Positions 1 to 9,015 of a DNA stretch of 64,000 bases are shown piece after piece. Both the position numbers and the translations under genes were made by a program. The notes beneath the pieces are model-generated. The model did no database searches and was not told the DNA's origin. It saw nothing but the letters and a program-made list of their open reading frames with translations. Source of the DNA: Pseudomonas sp. SLFW (GTDB taxonomy: Bacteria > Pseudomonadota > Gammaproteobacteria > Pseudomonadales > Pseudomonadaceae); the NCBI RefSeq assembly GCF_009905615.1, contig NZ_JAAAKW010000019.1, positions 25,425 through 89,424 of the forward strand, read 5' to 3'. The first letter of the stretch is position 1; every line of letters begins with the position of its first letter.

Positions 1-1
1 A

Positions 2-289
2 GGCATGAATATCGGTGCCGTCGCACCCTGGACAGGCGCCGACGCCGGGGCCGATTTCGAAGTGCGCGCCCTGATCGGTGACATCGCTGCGGAAGACCCG
101 GTAACCGGAAGCCTCAACGCAAGCCTGGCGCAATGGCTGATTGGCGCAGGGTTGGCGCCAAGCGCCTACACCGCCCGCCAAGGCACGGTGATTGGGCACA
201 AGGGGCGAATCCACATCGAACAGATCGGCGAGCGGATTTGGGTCGGTGGCGATGTGCAGCCCTGTGTGGTGGGTCGAGTGACGTTGTAG
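2..289 (+). CDS. PhzF-family isomerase-like protein, C-terminal part
   Basis: The reading frame is open from the left edge of the window, so the N-terminal two thirds lie outside. The visible 95 codons carry the end of the PhzF (phenazine biosynthesis-like epimerase/isomerase) fold: EDPVTGSLNASLAQWL, which contains the family's Glu-Asp-Pro-(V/A)-T-G-S turn, then a Y-x-x-RQGT and GRIHIE segment. PhzF relatives are dimeric cofactor-free isomerases of mostly unknown substrate, so the domain does not reveal a pathway. The gene converges on the MFS gene, with a hairpin between them. The internal ATG at 5 is not a plausible start because the conserved frame continues upstream. Confidence 0.8.
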   Translation, partial: GMNIGAVAPWTGADAGADFEVRALIGDIAAEDPVTGSLNASLAQWLIGAGLAPSAYTARQGTVIGHKGRIHIEQIGERIWVGGDVQPCVVGRVTL

Positions 290-301
290 TCCCTCTCAAA
301 C

Positions 302-330
302 GACCGGTCCGCGATCAATTGCGGCCGGTC
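302..330. terminator. Hairpin between convergent genes
   Basis: GACCGG and CCGGTC pair, extended by CCGC/GCGG with one bulged T around an eight-base AT-rich loop. It lies between the stop of the PhzF-like gene and the stop of the convergent MFS gene. Only a weak T run follows on either strand, so termination in either direction is plausible but unproven. Confidence 0.4.
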
Positions 331-344
331 TTGACGTCGCCCGG

Positions 345-1568
345 TCAGACGCCCGCAGGAACCGGTGCGTCATCCGACGGCAGCTCCTTTCCTTCCCTCG
401 GCAACCGCAACGCCAGCCCAGCCATCACCAGCGCGACCAGTCCGATCGCCACATACAGCCCTGAAAACGATCCGCTGAAACTCGCCAGCACACCGCCGCT
501 GAAGTTGCCGAGCATGCCGCCCACCCCTTGCATGATGTTCGCGACACCAAAAAGGGTGACGGCCAACGCAGCCGTGCCGGCCATTTTCGAGACGTAGGCC
601 GGGATCAGCCCGAAGATGGGGTAGAACGCGAGGGAGAACAGCACCCCCGCCACCAGTGGCCAATACCCGGCCGGGTGCACGACGAGGATCAACGACGCCA
701 CCGCCACGCAGACGAACACCAGCATCATGGTAATGCGCAGTCCGATGCGATCCGACAGCCAGCCCACTGCGAGGCCCGCGAACATGCCGACGAAACCGAT
801 GCTGGCCCAGATCTGCGCGGTGTAGGTCACGTCGAAATTCAGTTCGGTGCGCAGGTAGGACGACAGGTAGTTCTGGAACGGAAAGGTCGAGAAGCCGAGC
901 AGGAAATTAATCGCCCAGACCATCAGCACCCACGGTTGCAACATCGCCGTTTTTCCGACCTTCGCCGTGGGATCGATTGCAGCAGTGGCGCGGGAGGTGT
1001 TGACGAACAGCCGCGCACGTTTGAACACGATCAGCGCGCCGACGGCCAACATGGTGGTGATCAGCCCGACGATCCACCACACGGTGCGCCATTCCCCCTG
1101 CGGCGCATACAGCGGCACCAACAGGCTGTTGACGAACACGCCGTAGCTGGTGCCGCTGGACACCAGTCCCATGGCCATGCCGCGGTATTTGTAAGCGACC
1201 GTGCGCGAGATGACATCGACCATCGGCACGAACACCGTGGCCGCCGTGCCCGCCAATACGGTCAGCAGCACGCCGATCAGCAGCACACTCTGGGCCATCG
1301 ACAGTCCGATCAGCGCCAAGGCGCACACCACGCCAGAGCCAAAAATCACCCAGCCGCCGCCGAGCCGCGCCGTCAACCAGGCAGCCACCAACGCGCACGT
1401 CAGATAGCCGAATTGCCCGGCAGCCGTCAGGGTGCCCACGTAGGAAATATCGAAGCCCAGACTGGCGCGCATGTCCGGCACCAACTGGGCAAACAGGTAA
1501 ATTCCGAAACCGAAGGTGGCTGCGACCAGGCCGGTCAGCAGCACCACGATCAACGCATTGATGCGCAT
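345..1568 (-). CDS. MFS transporter, YbfB/YjiJ-like
   Basis: A 407-residue hydrophobic protein with about twelve predicted membrane segments in two halves separated by a basic loop (FKRARLFVNTSR). It opens with a first helix rich in Gly and Phe (TGLVAATFGFGIYLFAQ) and carries an MFS motif A-like loop in the second half (GWLSDRIGLR), which points to a single-polypeptide major facilitator of the YbfB/YjiJ kind. The substrate is unknown. I chose ATG at 1568 because AAAGGA sits eight bases upstream. The 37 extra codons further upstream are hydrophilic and do not look like MFS sequence. It is transcribed alone. Confidence 0.8.
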   Translation of the reverse strand: MRINALIVVLLTGLVAATFGFGIYLFAQLVPDMRASLGFDISYVGTLTAAGQFGYLTCALVAAWLTARLGGGWVIFGSGVVCALALIGLSMAQSVLLIGVLLTVLAGTAATVFVPMVDVISRTVAYKYRGMAMGLVSSGTSYGVFVNSLLVPLYAPQGEWRTVWWIVGLITTMLAVGALIVFKRARLFVNTSRATAAIDPTAKVGKTAMLQPWVLMVWAINFLLGFSTFPFQNYLSSYLRTELNFDVTYTAQIWASIGFVGMFAGLAVGWLSDRIGLRITMMLVFVCVAVASLILVVHPAGYWPLVAGVLFSLAFYPIFGLIPAYVSKMAGTAALAVTLFGVANIMQGVGGMLGNFSGGVLASFSGSFSGLYVAIGLVALVMAGLALRLPREGKELPSDDAPVPAGV

Positions 1569-1718
1569 GGTCAGCGTCCTTTCTTTTCCAGGCAAGTACC
1601 AGAAATGCACCTTCAAACCGGCTGAAGATGGGCTCATAGATGTAGGAGAATTCGCCAACAAATCAGACTGGCCCATCAACTCTAGACGTTGATGGCGTTC
1701 ACGCTCGGGGCGTGACGT

Positions 1719-2087
1719 TTATTGGCAAGGGAAGGCGTTTTTTAGCGCAGCGGTGACCAGCACGGACTCGTTCAAATGCAGGCTTTGCGGGTGTTCTTCC
1801 AGTGACTGGACCACAATGCGCATCGACTGAACCATCGGAATGCCGCCTTCGGGCACGCACACCAGCTTCGGCGTACCGCCCGCTTCGTGGACAAGATCAA
1901 GGGTGTCGATGGTGGCTTGTAGCACGCCGACGCAGTGGCCGATCCCCACGGGATCTTTCGCCGTCCCGCCGCTCATGCTGGCGATCCCGTCCTGGCATTC
2001 GAGCAACAGCGTATTGCCGTCCGCCAGGGCAGATGCACTGAAACACAGGGCGAACAGCGCCGAAGCAAACAGGACGGGTTTGAGCAT
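1719..2087 (-). CDS. Rap1a/Tai-family secreted protein
   Basis: A 122-residue protein with a clear signal peptide (LKPVLFASALFALCFSASALA). The small mature domain has Cys residues in ECQDG, GHCVG, LVCVP and a terminal FPCQ, which fits the Rap1a/Tai fold (periplasmic immunity-like proteins known from T6SS amidase pairs). Many family members are not linked to any toxin, and no T6SS effector is adjacent here, so an immunity role is only a possibility. Its ATG overlaps the coaA stop as TGATG, so translation is probably coupled to coaA. A GTG at 2099 is the alternative start. Confidence 0.7.
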   Translation of the reverse strand: MLKPVLFASALFALCFSASALADGNTLLLECQDGIASMSGGTAKDPVGIGHCVGVLQATIDTLDLVHEAGGTPKLVCVPEGGIPMVQSMRIVVQSLEEHPQSLHLNESVLVTAALKNAFPCQ

Positions 2088-3013
2088 CAGCGCAGCCACA
2101 ATTCCTTGACCGAATGATCCGCCGCCTTGCGCACCACCAGACTCGCGCGCTCGCGGGTTGGCAGGATGTTTTCCAGCAGGTTCGGCCGGTTGATGTCGCG
2201 CCAGATCTTGCGCGCCGCGTCAGGGGATTTCTCGGGAGGCAAGTCAGCGAGTTCGCGGAAGTAAGCACCACGCGCACGAAACGCCGTTTGTTGCAGCATC
2301 AGGAACCGCTCGACGTACCAGCGCTCGATATCGCCCTCGGCAGCGTCCAGATAGATCGAGAAGTCGAAAAAGTCCGACACGATGCTGCCCGGCTTCTGAC
2401 CGTCGTTGCCTTCGGTTTGCAGAACGTTCAGCCCTTCGAAAATCAGGATGTCCGGCTGGCTGATCTCGATGAATTTGTCCGGCACGATGTCATAGCTGAT
2501 GTGCGAATACACCGGCGCGCTGATCACCGGAATGCCAGCCTTGAGGTCGGAAAGAAACTTGACCATGCGCTTGCGATCGTAGCTTTCCGGAAAGCCCTTG
2601 CGGTGCATGATGTCCCCTGCTGCCAGCTTGGCATTGGGGTGGAGAAAGCCGTCGGTAGTGACCAGATCGACCCGCGGATGATCGGGCCAGCGGGCCATCA
2701 GCGCCTGTAACACACGGGCGAAAGTGCTCTTGCCCACGGCGACGCTGCCTGCAACGGCCACCACGTACGTCTGTTTTTTTGCCGGACGGCCAAGGAACGT
2801 GTCCTTGATGCTGGCCAGACTGCGGGCCGCGTTGACGTGCAAGTTGATCAGGCGCGACAGCGGAAGATAGATATTGACGACATCTTCCAAGGAAATATCT
2901 TCGTTTACGCCCCGTAATGCCGCCAGATCTTCTTCGGATAAAGTCAGTGGCGTGCTGGCGCGCAGCCCCGCCCATTCCGCGCTGGTCATTACGAGATAGT
3001 CATCAGGCGCCAT
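2087..3013 (-). CDS. coaA: Pantothenate kinase, type I
   Basis: The 308-residue protein phosphorylates pantothenate with ATP, the first and usually rate-setting step of coenzyme A synthesis, in the cytoplasm. It shows the P-loop AGSVAVGKSTFAR, the TTDGFLHPN segment, KGFPESYD, and the PVYSHISYD and IFEGLNVLQ blocks of the bacterial CoaA (type I) kinases. Length matches the family (about 310-316). It is followed by the Rap1a/Tai-like gene with a one-base stop/start overlap. Many pseudomonads rely on the unrelated type III kinase CoaX, so it is worth asking whether this genome has both. Confidence 0.93.
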   Translation of the reverse strand: MAPDDYLVMTSAEWAGLRASTPLTLSEEDLAALRGVNEDISLEDVVNIYLPLSRLINLHVNAARSLASIKDTFLGRPAKKQTYVVAVAGSVAVGKSTFARVLQALMARWPDHPRVDLVTTDGFLHPNAKLAAGDIMHRKGFPESYDRKRMVKFLSDLKAGIPVISAPVYSHISYDIVPDKFIEISQPDILIFEGLNVLQTEGNDGQKPGSIVSDFFDFSIYLDAAEGDIERWYVERFLMLQQTAFRARGAYFRELADLPPEKSPDAARKIWRDINRPNLLENILPTRERASLVVRKAADHSVKELWLR

Positions 3014-3474
3014 CTATAGCCTTCCAATCCAGGTGTCCGTATCGACAATGGTGCGAAGACTATCGTATTGACCTAAAAACAGGGCAGATTTCTTTGATTT
3101 CCCACGCATTATTGGCGCAGAAAACGCTGTTGTAATCCCGCGCATTGCGCCAAATCAAGCCACTCTCAATTAATCCGTTTCACGACGTCCTGTATTCGGT
3201 GGTCAGGTGAGAAACCTCGTGCACCACGCCCCGCCGTTCCCGAATCGTTTCAGCACAATCTCAGACGTTTACCCGAGCGAGCACACCGAGCGAACAGATT
3301 CCCACCCCTGAACAGGACAGTTAACGGACCCGGACTACAACTCACGCCATCCTTGACTGACAGCGACCCCAACCTCCGTCCAAGGATGATGAAGGCGGTC
3401 GTTACTTGTTGTTTCGACCGCTCTGCAGGCGAGGCCGCTGCATAACGCCGACAACGCCTGTCATTCAACTCATC
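3014..3474. other. Intergenic region upstream of coaA
   Basis: About 460 bases separate the divergent coaA gene and the plus-strand unknown gene. I see no convincing coding frame, RNA fold or repeat. It should hold the promoters for both directions, but no -35/-10 pair stood out clearly enough to annotate. Confidence 0.4.
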
Positions 3475-4830
3475 ATGAACAATGGATTGATCCCAGCTAT
3501 GCCAATCAAGCTCGAAATGCTCACGAGTGACCCCGAAGAAAAGGCCCTGGCCGTTCGCTATTGGGCCATGACCGAAGACGGGGAATTCAAGGAAAAGGTG
3601 ATCGATCTGGTGCCCTTTCGGGACATCGCCCACAGCGGCTCGCTGGCAGGGCATGTCAGGGAATGGTGTCGTGCATTCGATGAAAACCTGACCTGCCGGT
3701 ACTGCAGCGCGATCATGGAAGTCAAAAGCCGCTCACTGGCCAAGAAGTTTCCACAAAGGTCCATCCGCCCGTGCCCCGCTTGCCAAGTCCTGCAGGATCA
3801 AAAGGACCGCGAAGCACAGGCCGCCGCCACCGCAGCGCTTGACGTCCAGCTCGACGCTTACGTCGCCCAGCTTCCGAACCACGAGATCGATTACGCGCAG
3901 TTGAAAGACGATCAGGCTTTACTGCTGCTGGCGCTCAATGCGGCCCTGTCACCCCGACTGACCGATGGGGCGTTCACCGTCGACGACTGCACATCGCTGG
4001 TGCCTGCCGACGCCGATCGATTTATCGAACGGCTTGTAACAGCGGACGTGTTGCGCGAGGTTCCGCGCCTGGCCGCACCCGGCACGTATTTCTTGCTCGA
4101 TGGCCATTTGGTGATTCGAACCCGACAGGTCGTCTACACCCTGGCGCCCGACCGGCAACCGGAGGCGAGCACGGCAATCCTGCGCAGCCAACTGGACCGG
4201 GAGTACAGCGACGGGTTGGCGTTGTTCAACCTCTGGCTGGATTTCGCCAGTGCCGACGCCATGAGTTACCTGGCGGACAAGTGCAGCGCATTCGATCACG
4301 ATCTGGACGCATCCCAGTTCGACGAAATCAGGAGCACGTTGCGCGAAGGCTTGAAAACCCACAGCGTTTCGCAGATCTGGTACGTCATCTGGAAAAACGT
4401 CAAGGACGCCGCCAGTCTCGCCCGAATGGTCTACTACTCCGAAGCCCGCGCGACGGCCACGATTCCCGGCAAGATCCGCCGGAACCTCGAAAAGATCGAA
4501 AAGCAAAGCACGGACGTCCCAAAGTGGGACCGGCCCAATTACCAACCTGCCGGCACGTTAGGCATGCTCTTCAGCGACCTGTTCGGCATCGACGAAGACA
4601 CCCCGGGCGCAGATGTTTACGCGCGTCTGACCGCGCTCATTCCCGACCCACCCTTTGCTGCCGAAGCGCCTCCAGAGAACGGGCCGGTCAAACGGCTGCT
4701 GTGCGATGCGCTGCTCCATGACACCGGCCCACAGATGCTGCACCGGTTCGCGGCGCTGATTCGGGAGGGGCATGGTGTCAGCGCAACCATTGCGAAATTG
4801 CTGCATGAGGACGCAATTTCCGGCGCCTGA
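3475..4830 (+). CDS. Unknown protein with a CxxC...CxxC motif
   Basis: A soluble protein of about 451 residues that I do not recognise. Near residue 80 it has CRYCSAIMEV and about 30 residues later CPACQVLQDQK, a spacing compatible with a small zinc-binding module. The rest is mixed helical and acidic, with no catalytic signature I can name. There are no membrane segments or signal peptide. The start is uncertain: ATG at 3475 or ATG at 3499, neither with a strong ribosome site. It stands alone, and a 9-bp hairpin follows the stop. Codon use resembles the neighbours. Confidence 0.65.
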   Translation: MNNGLIPAMPIKLEMLTSDPEEKALAVRYWAMTEDGEFKEKVIDLVPFRDIAHSGSLAGHVREWCRAFDENLTCRYCSAIMEVKSRSLAKKFPQRSIRPCPACQVLQDQKDREAQAAATAALDVQLDAYVAQLPNHEIDYAQLKDDQALLLLALNAALSPRLTDGAFTVDDCTSLVPADADRFIERLVTADVLREVPRLAAPGTYFLLDGHLVIRTRQVVYTLAPDRQPEASTAILRSQLDREYSDGLALFNLWLDFASADAMSYLADKCSAFDHDLDASQFDEIRSTLREGLKTHSVSQIWYVIWKNVKDAASLARMVYYSEARATATIPGKIRRNLEKIEKQSTDVPKWDRPNYQPAGTLGMLFSDLFGIDEDTPGADVYARLTALIPDPPFAAEAPPENGPVKRLLCDALLHDTGPQMLHRFAALIREGHGVSATIAKLLHEDAISGA

Positions 4831-4840
4831 TACGGGAAAC

Positions 4841-4870
4841 GGCTTCTGAGCGCGGGTTCAGAAGCCTTTC
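4841..4870 (+). terminator. Rho-independent-like terminator
   Basis: A perfect 9-bp stem, GGCTTCTGA with TCAGAAGCC, has an eight-base loop and is followed by TTTC. It sits eleven bases after the stop of the unknown plus-strand gene, so it probably ends that transcript. The T run is short. Confidence 0.55.
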
Positions 4871-4956
4871 ATACGAGGCCGAAAATAAATGGAACTCTGG
4901 TTTGAGCCGTGGTGACAAATAGCCACTAACTCACTCGCAACCAGAGGCAACCCTCG

Positions 4957-5181
4957 ATGCGGCTCGAATCCCTGGCTATCGCACTGCTCGCCACCCTGAC
5001 CGATGAAGTCGCCTCCCGCGTCAATCCGCTGGACTTCACCGCGCTGCTGTATTTGCGGGACCAGGGTTATGCCGCGGTGTCGGTCAAGGATGGCTGCGTG
5101 GTGGCCGAGCGCACGGCCGCCGGTAAGCAGTTCGCCAGTGACCGTGCCGGTGGCCCCTCGCGACCGAGGTATCGACGCTGA
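4957..5181 (+). CDS. Small hypothetical protein
   Basis: A 74-codon frame beginning MRLESLAIALLATLTDEV, with a ribosome site (AGAGG, nine bases before the ATG). The sequence is amphipathic and resembles no family I know. The basic tail (GGPSRPRYRR) may be unstructured. It converges on the helicase gene, with stops 17 bases apart. It is real on the strength of the ribosome site and the gap it fills, but could be spurious. Confidence 0.45.
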   Translation: MRLESLAIALLATLTDEVASRVNPLDFTALLYLRDQGYAAVSVKDGCVVAERTAAGKQFASDRAGGPSRPRYRR

Positions 5182-5198
5182 GCGGGGGAGCGCCAACC

Positions 5199-7160
5199 TC
5201 AGTAACCATGAGACTCGCGATATTTCTGGTACTGGTGGTACTCGATCCACTCCACCACGTCGTAAGGCACATAAAGCTGCCGTTTGGCCCGTGAAATGGC
5301 GATGTACACCGCGCAGATCCGCTGATCGAACGCGTAGGCGTCCTTGAATTTCACGTTGGTCAGCAATTCCGGCGTCAGCAGCACCTCATCGAACTCCATC
5401 CCACCGGCCTCATCGGCCTGCATCAACAGACAGCGCTTGTCCGGGTCGCCGAACAGTCGGCTCAGGCGGGTCACGTGGGCCATGCGGAAATCCTTGTTCT
5501 TGAGCAAGGCTTCGACCTGCAGAAACGACTCGTCGAACCGGTTGGCCTCACGCACCTGCGCCCAATCGGTCAGGTCGCTGAAATAGGGATGCAGCCCCTC
5601 GGCACTGCGTTCCGGCGCGTAAAAGTCCGGGTCTGACAAACCGACGGCCGTGGTCATGAAGTGTTCGAAACTGCGCCGCGTCGTGTCGTCCGGATACCCG
5701 AACGGACTCTTCGAGCTGTGTAATTCAATGGCCCAGCGCATCGTGTCCCAAGGCGAAGCGGTCAGGACCACGCAACGCTCCGGCGGCACGAACCCTTGCG
5801 GGTATTCGACAATCGTGACATCCGCATCACGGGTGCCTTCGAAGGGCACCTTGCCCTTCTCGGAGTGCTGGTAGATCAGCGGATTGACCAGGCGTTCGAC
5901 GTTACGGCCCGAGCGCACCGAGTAGCTGATGTCCGTCTGTCGAACCCTGCGCTCGCGCTTGACCATCACCCTGCCCGGCTGCTGGTACTCGTCGCCAAGG
6001 GTGATCAGCACCTGTCGACCACGCTCGATGATTTGCAACAACGACGGCGGAATGTCCTGGCTCTCGTCGATCAGCACGTGGGTGTAACGGTCGGGCATCA
6101 CGCAGCCCTCCAGATTCGCCCGTTTGATCATCCACAGAGCTTCGAACCCGGTCTGACTCGCCCAAGCCGGGTGCGCCTCCAGCCAGACCCACAGCCGACT
6201 GGCGTATTCCAACACCACCTGAAGCTCCAGGCTGCTGAGCGGCTGATTGAAATGCGGCAGGTGTTTGCTCGACAGGCTGCGATCCCACGACTGGCAGTAC
6301 AGCTCCAGCACCTTCAGGCAGATGTCGAGGGTGGCCTGGGCGCCGTGGTCGCGAAAGCCCAGGATGTTCAAATCCTGGGCCAGGGCCTGCCGGGTGGGGC
6401 CTTTGGTCTGCACACGTTCGGGCTGGAATCGCGGACCGCGCAGCAAGGCCTGGGCGAAGGCTTTGAAGGTCGAGCCGGGTGCCTTGCCCTTGCCGTGGTT
6501 CATCCGCTCGCGAAGGGTGTTCAGCTTGGCGGGGGTGCGCGCCAACAACAGCGTTTTCTCGGGTCGCAGGCACTCGATCAACACGCCGAGCAAATGGCTT
6601 TTGCCGATCCCGGCATAGCCTTGCACGTGCAGGTCTTCGTCGAGATTGGCACGAAAGGTTCGCACCAGCTTGTCCTGCGCCGCACTCAACCAGCGCTCGC
6701 GAAAGCGCGGCGTGACTATCTGCTGGCTGAACGGGTCGTGGTTGCGGTGATGGCGAACCTTGTACTCGACGTCCCATTGCCCATCCGCCAACAGGTACTC
6801 CCGCGCTGCCACTTCCTCGGCCAGCAGCAAACGCAGGTTCAGGCCCTTGATCACCTCCAGCCCGAAATACAGCTGGCCCGGATCGAACAAGCGACGCGCT
6901 TCCGACAGCAACCCCGTGCCTGTTGAATGTTGACCCGTGACAGACCACGCGATCAGCCGCGCCAGAATTTTCTCCGCCGCCGCGCCACTCAGGTCCTTTT
7001 CGCTCATCTGCGCCAGATTCTGGATGACCAGCACGGCGGCCAGTTCCGGGTCGGTCAGCGTGTCGAGGGCAGTGGCACCGTCGGTTTTCAGCGCTTCACA
7101 GGTCACCGATGTGACAGGCAGAAAGACCGGCGTGGATAAATCGGAATGTTCCGGTTGCAT
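5199..7160 (-). CDS. UvrD/Rep-like superfamily 1 helicase
   Basis: A 653-residue protein with SF1 helicase motifs in order: Walker A GYAGIGKSHL near residue 181, Walker B VLIDESQDI near 362, motif III LGDEYQQPGR near 390, a motif V-like block around EAGGMEFDEVLL, and motif VI VYIAISRAKRQLY near 630. About 180 residues precede the P-loop and have no recognisable domain. UvrD-like proteins translocate on single-stranded DNA in repair or in defence systems. The first gene of this operon, a 153-residue protein, ends six bases upstream, suggesting a functional pair. Which process it serves is unknown. Confidence 0.8.
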   Translation of the reverse strand: MQPEHSDLSTPVFLPVTSVTCEALKTDGATALDTLTDPELAAVLVIQNLAQMSEKDLSGAAAEKILARLIAWSVTGQHSTGTGLLSEARRLFDPGQLYFGLEVIKGLNLRLLLAEEVAAREYLLADGQWDVEYKVRHHRNHDPFSQQIVTPRFRERWLSAAQDKLVRTFRANLDEDLHVQGYAGIGKSHLLGVLIECLRPEKTLLLARTPAKLNTLRERMNHGKGKAPGSTFKAFAQALLRGPRFQPERVQTKGPTRQALAQDLNILGFRDHGAQATLDICLKVLELYCQSWDRSLSSKHLPHFNQPLSSLELQVVLEYASRLWVWLEAHPAWASQTGFEALWMIKRANLEGCVMPDRYTHVLIDESQDIPPSLLQIIERGRQVLITLGDEYQQPGRVMVKRERRVRQTDISYSVRSGRNVERLVNPLIYQHSEKGKVPFEGTRDADVTIVEYPQGFVPPERCVVLTASPWDTMRWAIELHSSKSPFGYPDDTTRRSFEHFMTTAVGLSDPDFYAPERSAEGLHPYFSDLTDWAQVREANRFDESFLQVEALLKNKDFRMAHVTRLSRLFGDPDKRCLLMQADEAGGMEFDEVLLTPELLTNVKFKDAYAFDQRICAVYIAISRAKRQLYVPYDVVEWIEYHQYQKYRESHGY

Positions 7161-7166
7161 GGCGTC

Positions 7167-7628
7167 TCAGGGCTTGGAAAGGCAGTGGATGTCGAGCGTG
7201 TATTCATAGTCGCCCAACGTGCCGGACATGCCGCCGGGGCAGGACCGGGCTTCGTCGGCGGCTGTGTTATCGACCTGCTCGCGCAGTTCGTACACCGCAA
7301 TCTCCAGCAGCTTTCGCAAGCCCTCGCGGGAGTGAGCGGTGACGCGCAGGTTCAGGTCGAACGCGGGCGCGGCAGGCGCCGGCACATCCTCGGTCGGTTC
7401 CGGTTGAACAGCGGTGGATGCCTGCGCCAACTCAGATTCGGGTTCAGGCTGCGACGGCACGCGCGTGGCACCTGCCAGAATCGCTGCGTGTTCCTCGTCC
7501 ATCAGGTCCAGCACCTTCGACAACTCAAGCGTCTGCTCGGGGTGCGACTGCATCCGGTCCTTGAGTTCAAGGCGACGCATCTGCCATTCCCTGAGTTGTC
7601 GCCGGGTCAGGTCGTCAATCTTGTCCAC
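7167..7628 (-). CDS. Hypothetical protein, partner of the helicase
   Basis: A 153-residue soluble protein. The N-terminal third is charged and helical (DKIDDLTRRQLREWQMRRLE). A Pro/Glu-rich linker (PEPTEDVPAPAAPAF) leads to a C-terminal domain (LNLRVTAHSREGLRKLLEIA...) ending DYEYTLDIHC. I chose the GTG at 7628 because AGAGGTGG stands six bases upstream; the longer frame lacks such a site. It is the promoter-proximal gene of a two-gene operon with the SF1 helicase. I do not recognise the family. An adaptor or regulator of the helicase is an inference from position only. Confidence 0.6.
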   Translation of the reverse strand: MDKIDDLTRRQLREWQMRRLELKDRMQSHPEQTLELSKVLDLMDEEHAAILAGATRVPSQPEPESELAQASTAVQPEPTEDVPAPAAPAFDLNLRVTAHSREGLRKLLEIAVYELREQVDNTAADEARSCPGGMSGTLGDYEYTLDIHCLSKP

Positions 7629-7786
7629 TGCGCCACCTCTCGCTGTCGGGTGGCGGATTATGCCATTGATTGAGGTGCCGGACTGAACCGCGGGCGCAAG
7701 CTTGGCGATAATTCCTATCGCGAAACGGTCTGGGGGAGCCACACGTGGCTGCTAGTTTTCAGCGTATAGCCCAGGGAGTTTCCGCC

Positions 7787-8863
7787 ATGACACGGACCGC
7801 CAATCAAGACCTTACCTCAGCCGACCACGAATTCGCGGCACCAAGCATTGTGGAAACGGATGAACACACAATCTCGCTCGCGTTGTTGCGTAGCGGATTT
7901 ACGGTGAAGATTCCACCGATACCCAACGCCGTTCGCGGCAACTCGGGCACGGTCGCCGTCGTCAGCAAGTACGGAATGTCAGGCACACCGTTCACCCTCG
8001 ACGACCCTACAACGCCGATCAGCATTCGCTTCGAGCCGGATCAGTTGCAGTCCATTGCCGGGAACGGGTACGTTCAATACGTCATCTTGCAAGGCCCGCT
8101 CGGGACGTCAGAAGAACGAGTCGCCTATTTCCAGGAGCCCATTCCGACGCCACAGGTAGAAGGTTTCGTAGAGAACAACAGGGACGATTTCATCATCCCC
8201 GGTGATGCGGTCGAAAACGGCCTGACCATCCTCATTCCGCCTTATGAAAACATGGCACCTGGCGACAGCGTCACCCTCTTCGCGACGGCGTCCCGTCACG
8301 GGGCGGGGGTATGGCGGGAGTATTCGGTCACGCAAGACGATGTGGCCAAAACCCTCGAGTTTCCCTATGAGGCAGACAAGCTGACAAAGCTGGTGCCCGG
8401 AACGATCAACCTCGGCTATACCGTTTCGCACAGCTCTCACCAGTTGGTGTCGCATCTCATCGAAATCGCTGTAACCGCCCTGCTCGCGGCACCCGAGCCG
8501 GTCCATCAAGAGACCGATCCATTCGGCAACAAACTCTTTTTAGCAGTGGTTGAGTTTGAAAATGGGGAGTATTACGCGCCCGTCACTCAGATGTTTGGCA
8601 CTGACACCCCACAGGCCGGCGAGCGCTTGATGCTGGTGATCGACCGAGAAGGCCCGGGGTTTTCATACGTGCTGGAGGTCAAGGACACGACGTCAGAAGT
8701 GACGTTCAGGATTCCGGAATCTGATCTTCAAGGAATGGGCGGACAAGACATCGTCATGAGTGCGCTGTGGCAGCAATCGAGTGGCGAGCTGTTGAGTTCA
8801 CTCGGTCAAAAATGGCGCGTGTTGGGGGGGGAACAAAAAGGAAGGGTAGTGCGAAACGGCTGA
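7787..8863 (+). CDS. Hypothetical protein with three beta-rich repeats
   Basis: A 358-residue protein without a signal peptide or membrane segment. Three divergent units of roughly 100 residues each run strand-rich text of the type IxIPPxxNxxxGxxVTL...Y.VTxDD followed by a closing strand (for example VKIPPIPNAVRGNSGTVAVV and ILIPPYENMAPGDSVTLFA). This suggests Ig-like or similar beta-sandwich modules. Function is unknown. The start at 7787 is supported by CAGGGAG eight bases upstream; an ATG-like frame 14 codons earlier is weaker. It ends about 15 bases from the 3' end of the divergently coded SRP RNA gene. Confidence 0.65.
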   Translation: MTRTANQDLTSADHEFAAPSIVETDEHTISLALLRSGFTVKIPPIPNAVRGNSGTVAVVSKYGMSGTPFTLDDPTTPISIRFEPDQLQSIAGNGYVQYVILQGPLGTSEERVAYFQEPIPTPQVEGFVENNRDDFIIPGDAVENGLTILIPPYENMAPGDSVTLFATASRHGAGVWREYSVTQDDVAKTLEFPYEADKLTKLVPGTINLGYTVSHSSHQLVSHLIEIAVTALLAAPEPVHQETDPFGNKLFLAVVEFENGEYYAPVTQMFGTDTPQAGERLMLVIDREGPGFSYVLEVKDTTSEVTFRIPESDLQGMGGQDIVMSALWQQSSGELLSSLGQKWRVLGGEQKGRVVRNG

Positions 8864-8878
8864 ACCGCTAGGAGGCAA

Positions 8879-8978
8879 CCCCACCAGCCACACCCCGGCA
8901 CACAATGTTCCCGCTGTGGCTGCTCCCTTCCGGGCCTGACCAGGTTAACGGGTAATCGTTGCGGGGGGACCGATGGGG
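8879..8978 (-). ncRNA. ffs: 4.5S signal recognition particle RNA
   Basis: On the minus strand the sequence carries the bacterial SRP RNA core. CCTGGTCAGG, CCGGAAGGGAGCAGCC and the partner strand GTGCCGGGGTGTGGCTGG form the symmetric loop with the GGAA tetraloop bound by the Ffh M domain. The outer stem pairs CCCATCGG... with ...TGGTGGGG. About 100 nt, the usual gammaproteobacterial size. The RNA with Ffh targets inner-membrane proteins co-translationally. A promoter and a short 5' leader hairpin lie just upstream. The ends are estimated from pairing, not from mapped transcripts. Confidence 0.93.
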
Positions 8979-9015
8979 TCACCATAACGACACTCGCCAG
9001 TCGGCGAGCCGCGCC

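Noticed and set aside
528..1625. Open frame of 365 codons opposite the MFS gene
   Set aside because: Composition is His/Gln/Arg-rich with no hydrophobic or domain pattern; it is antisense to a good MFS gene.
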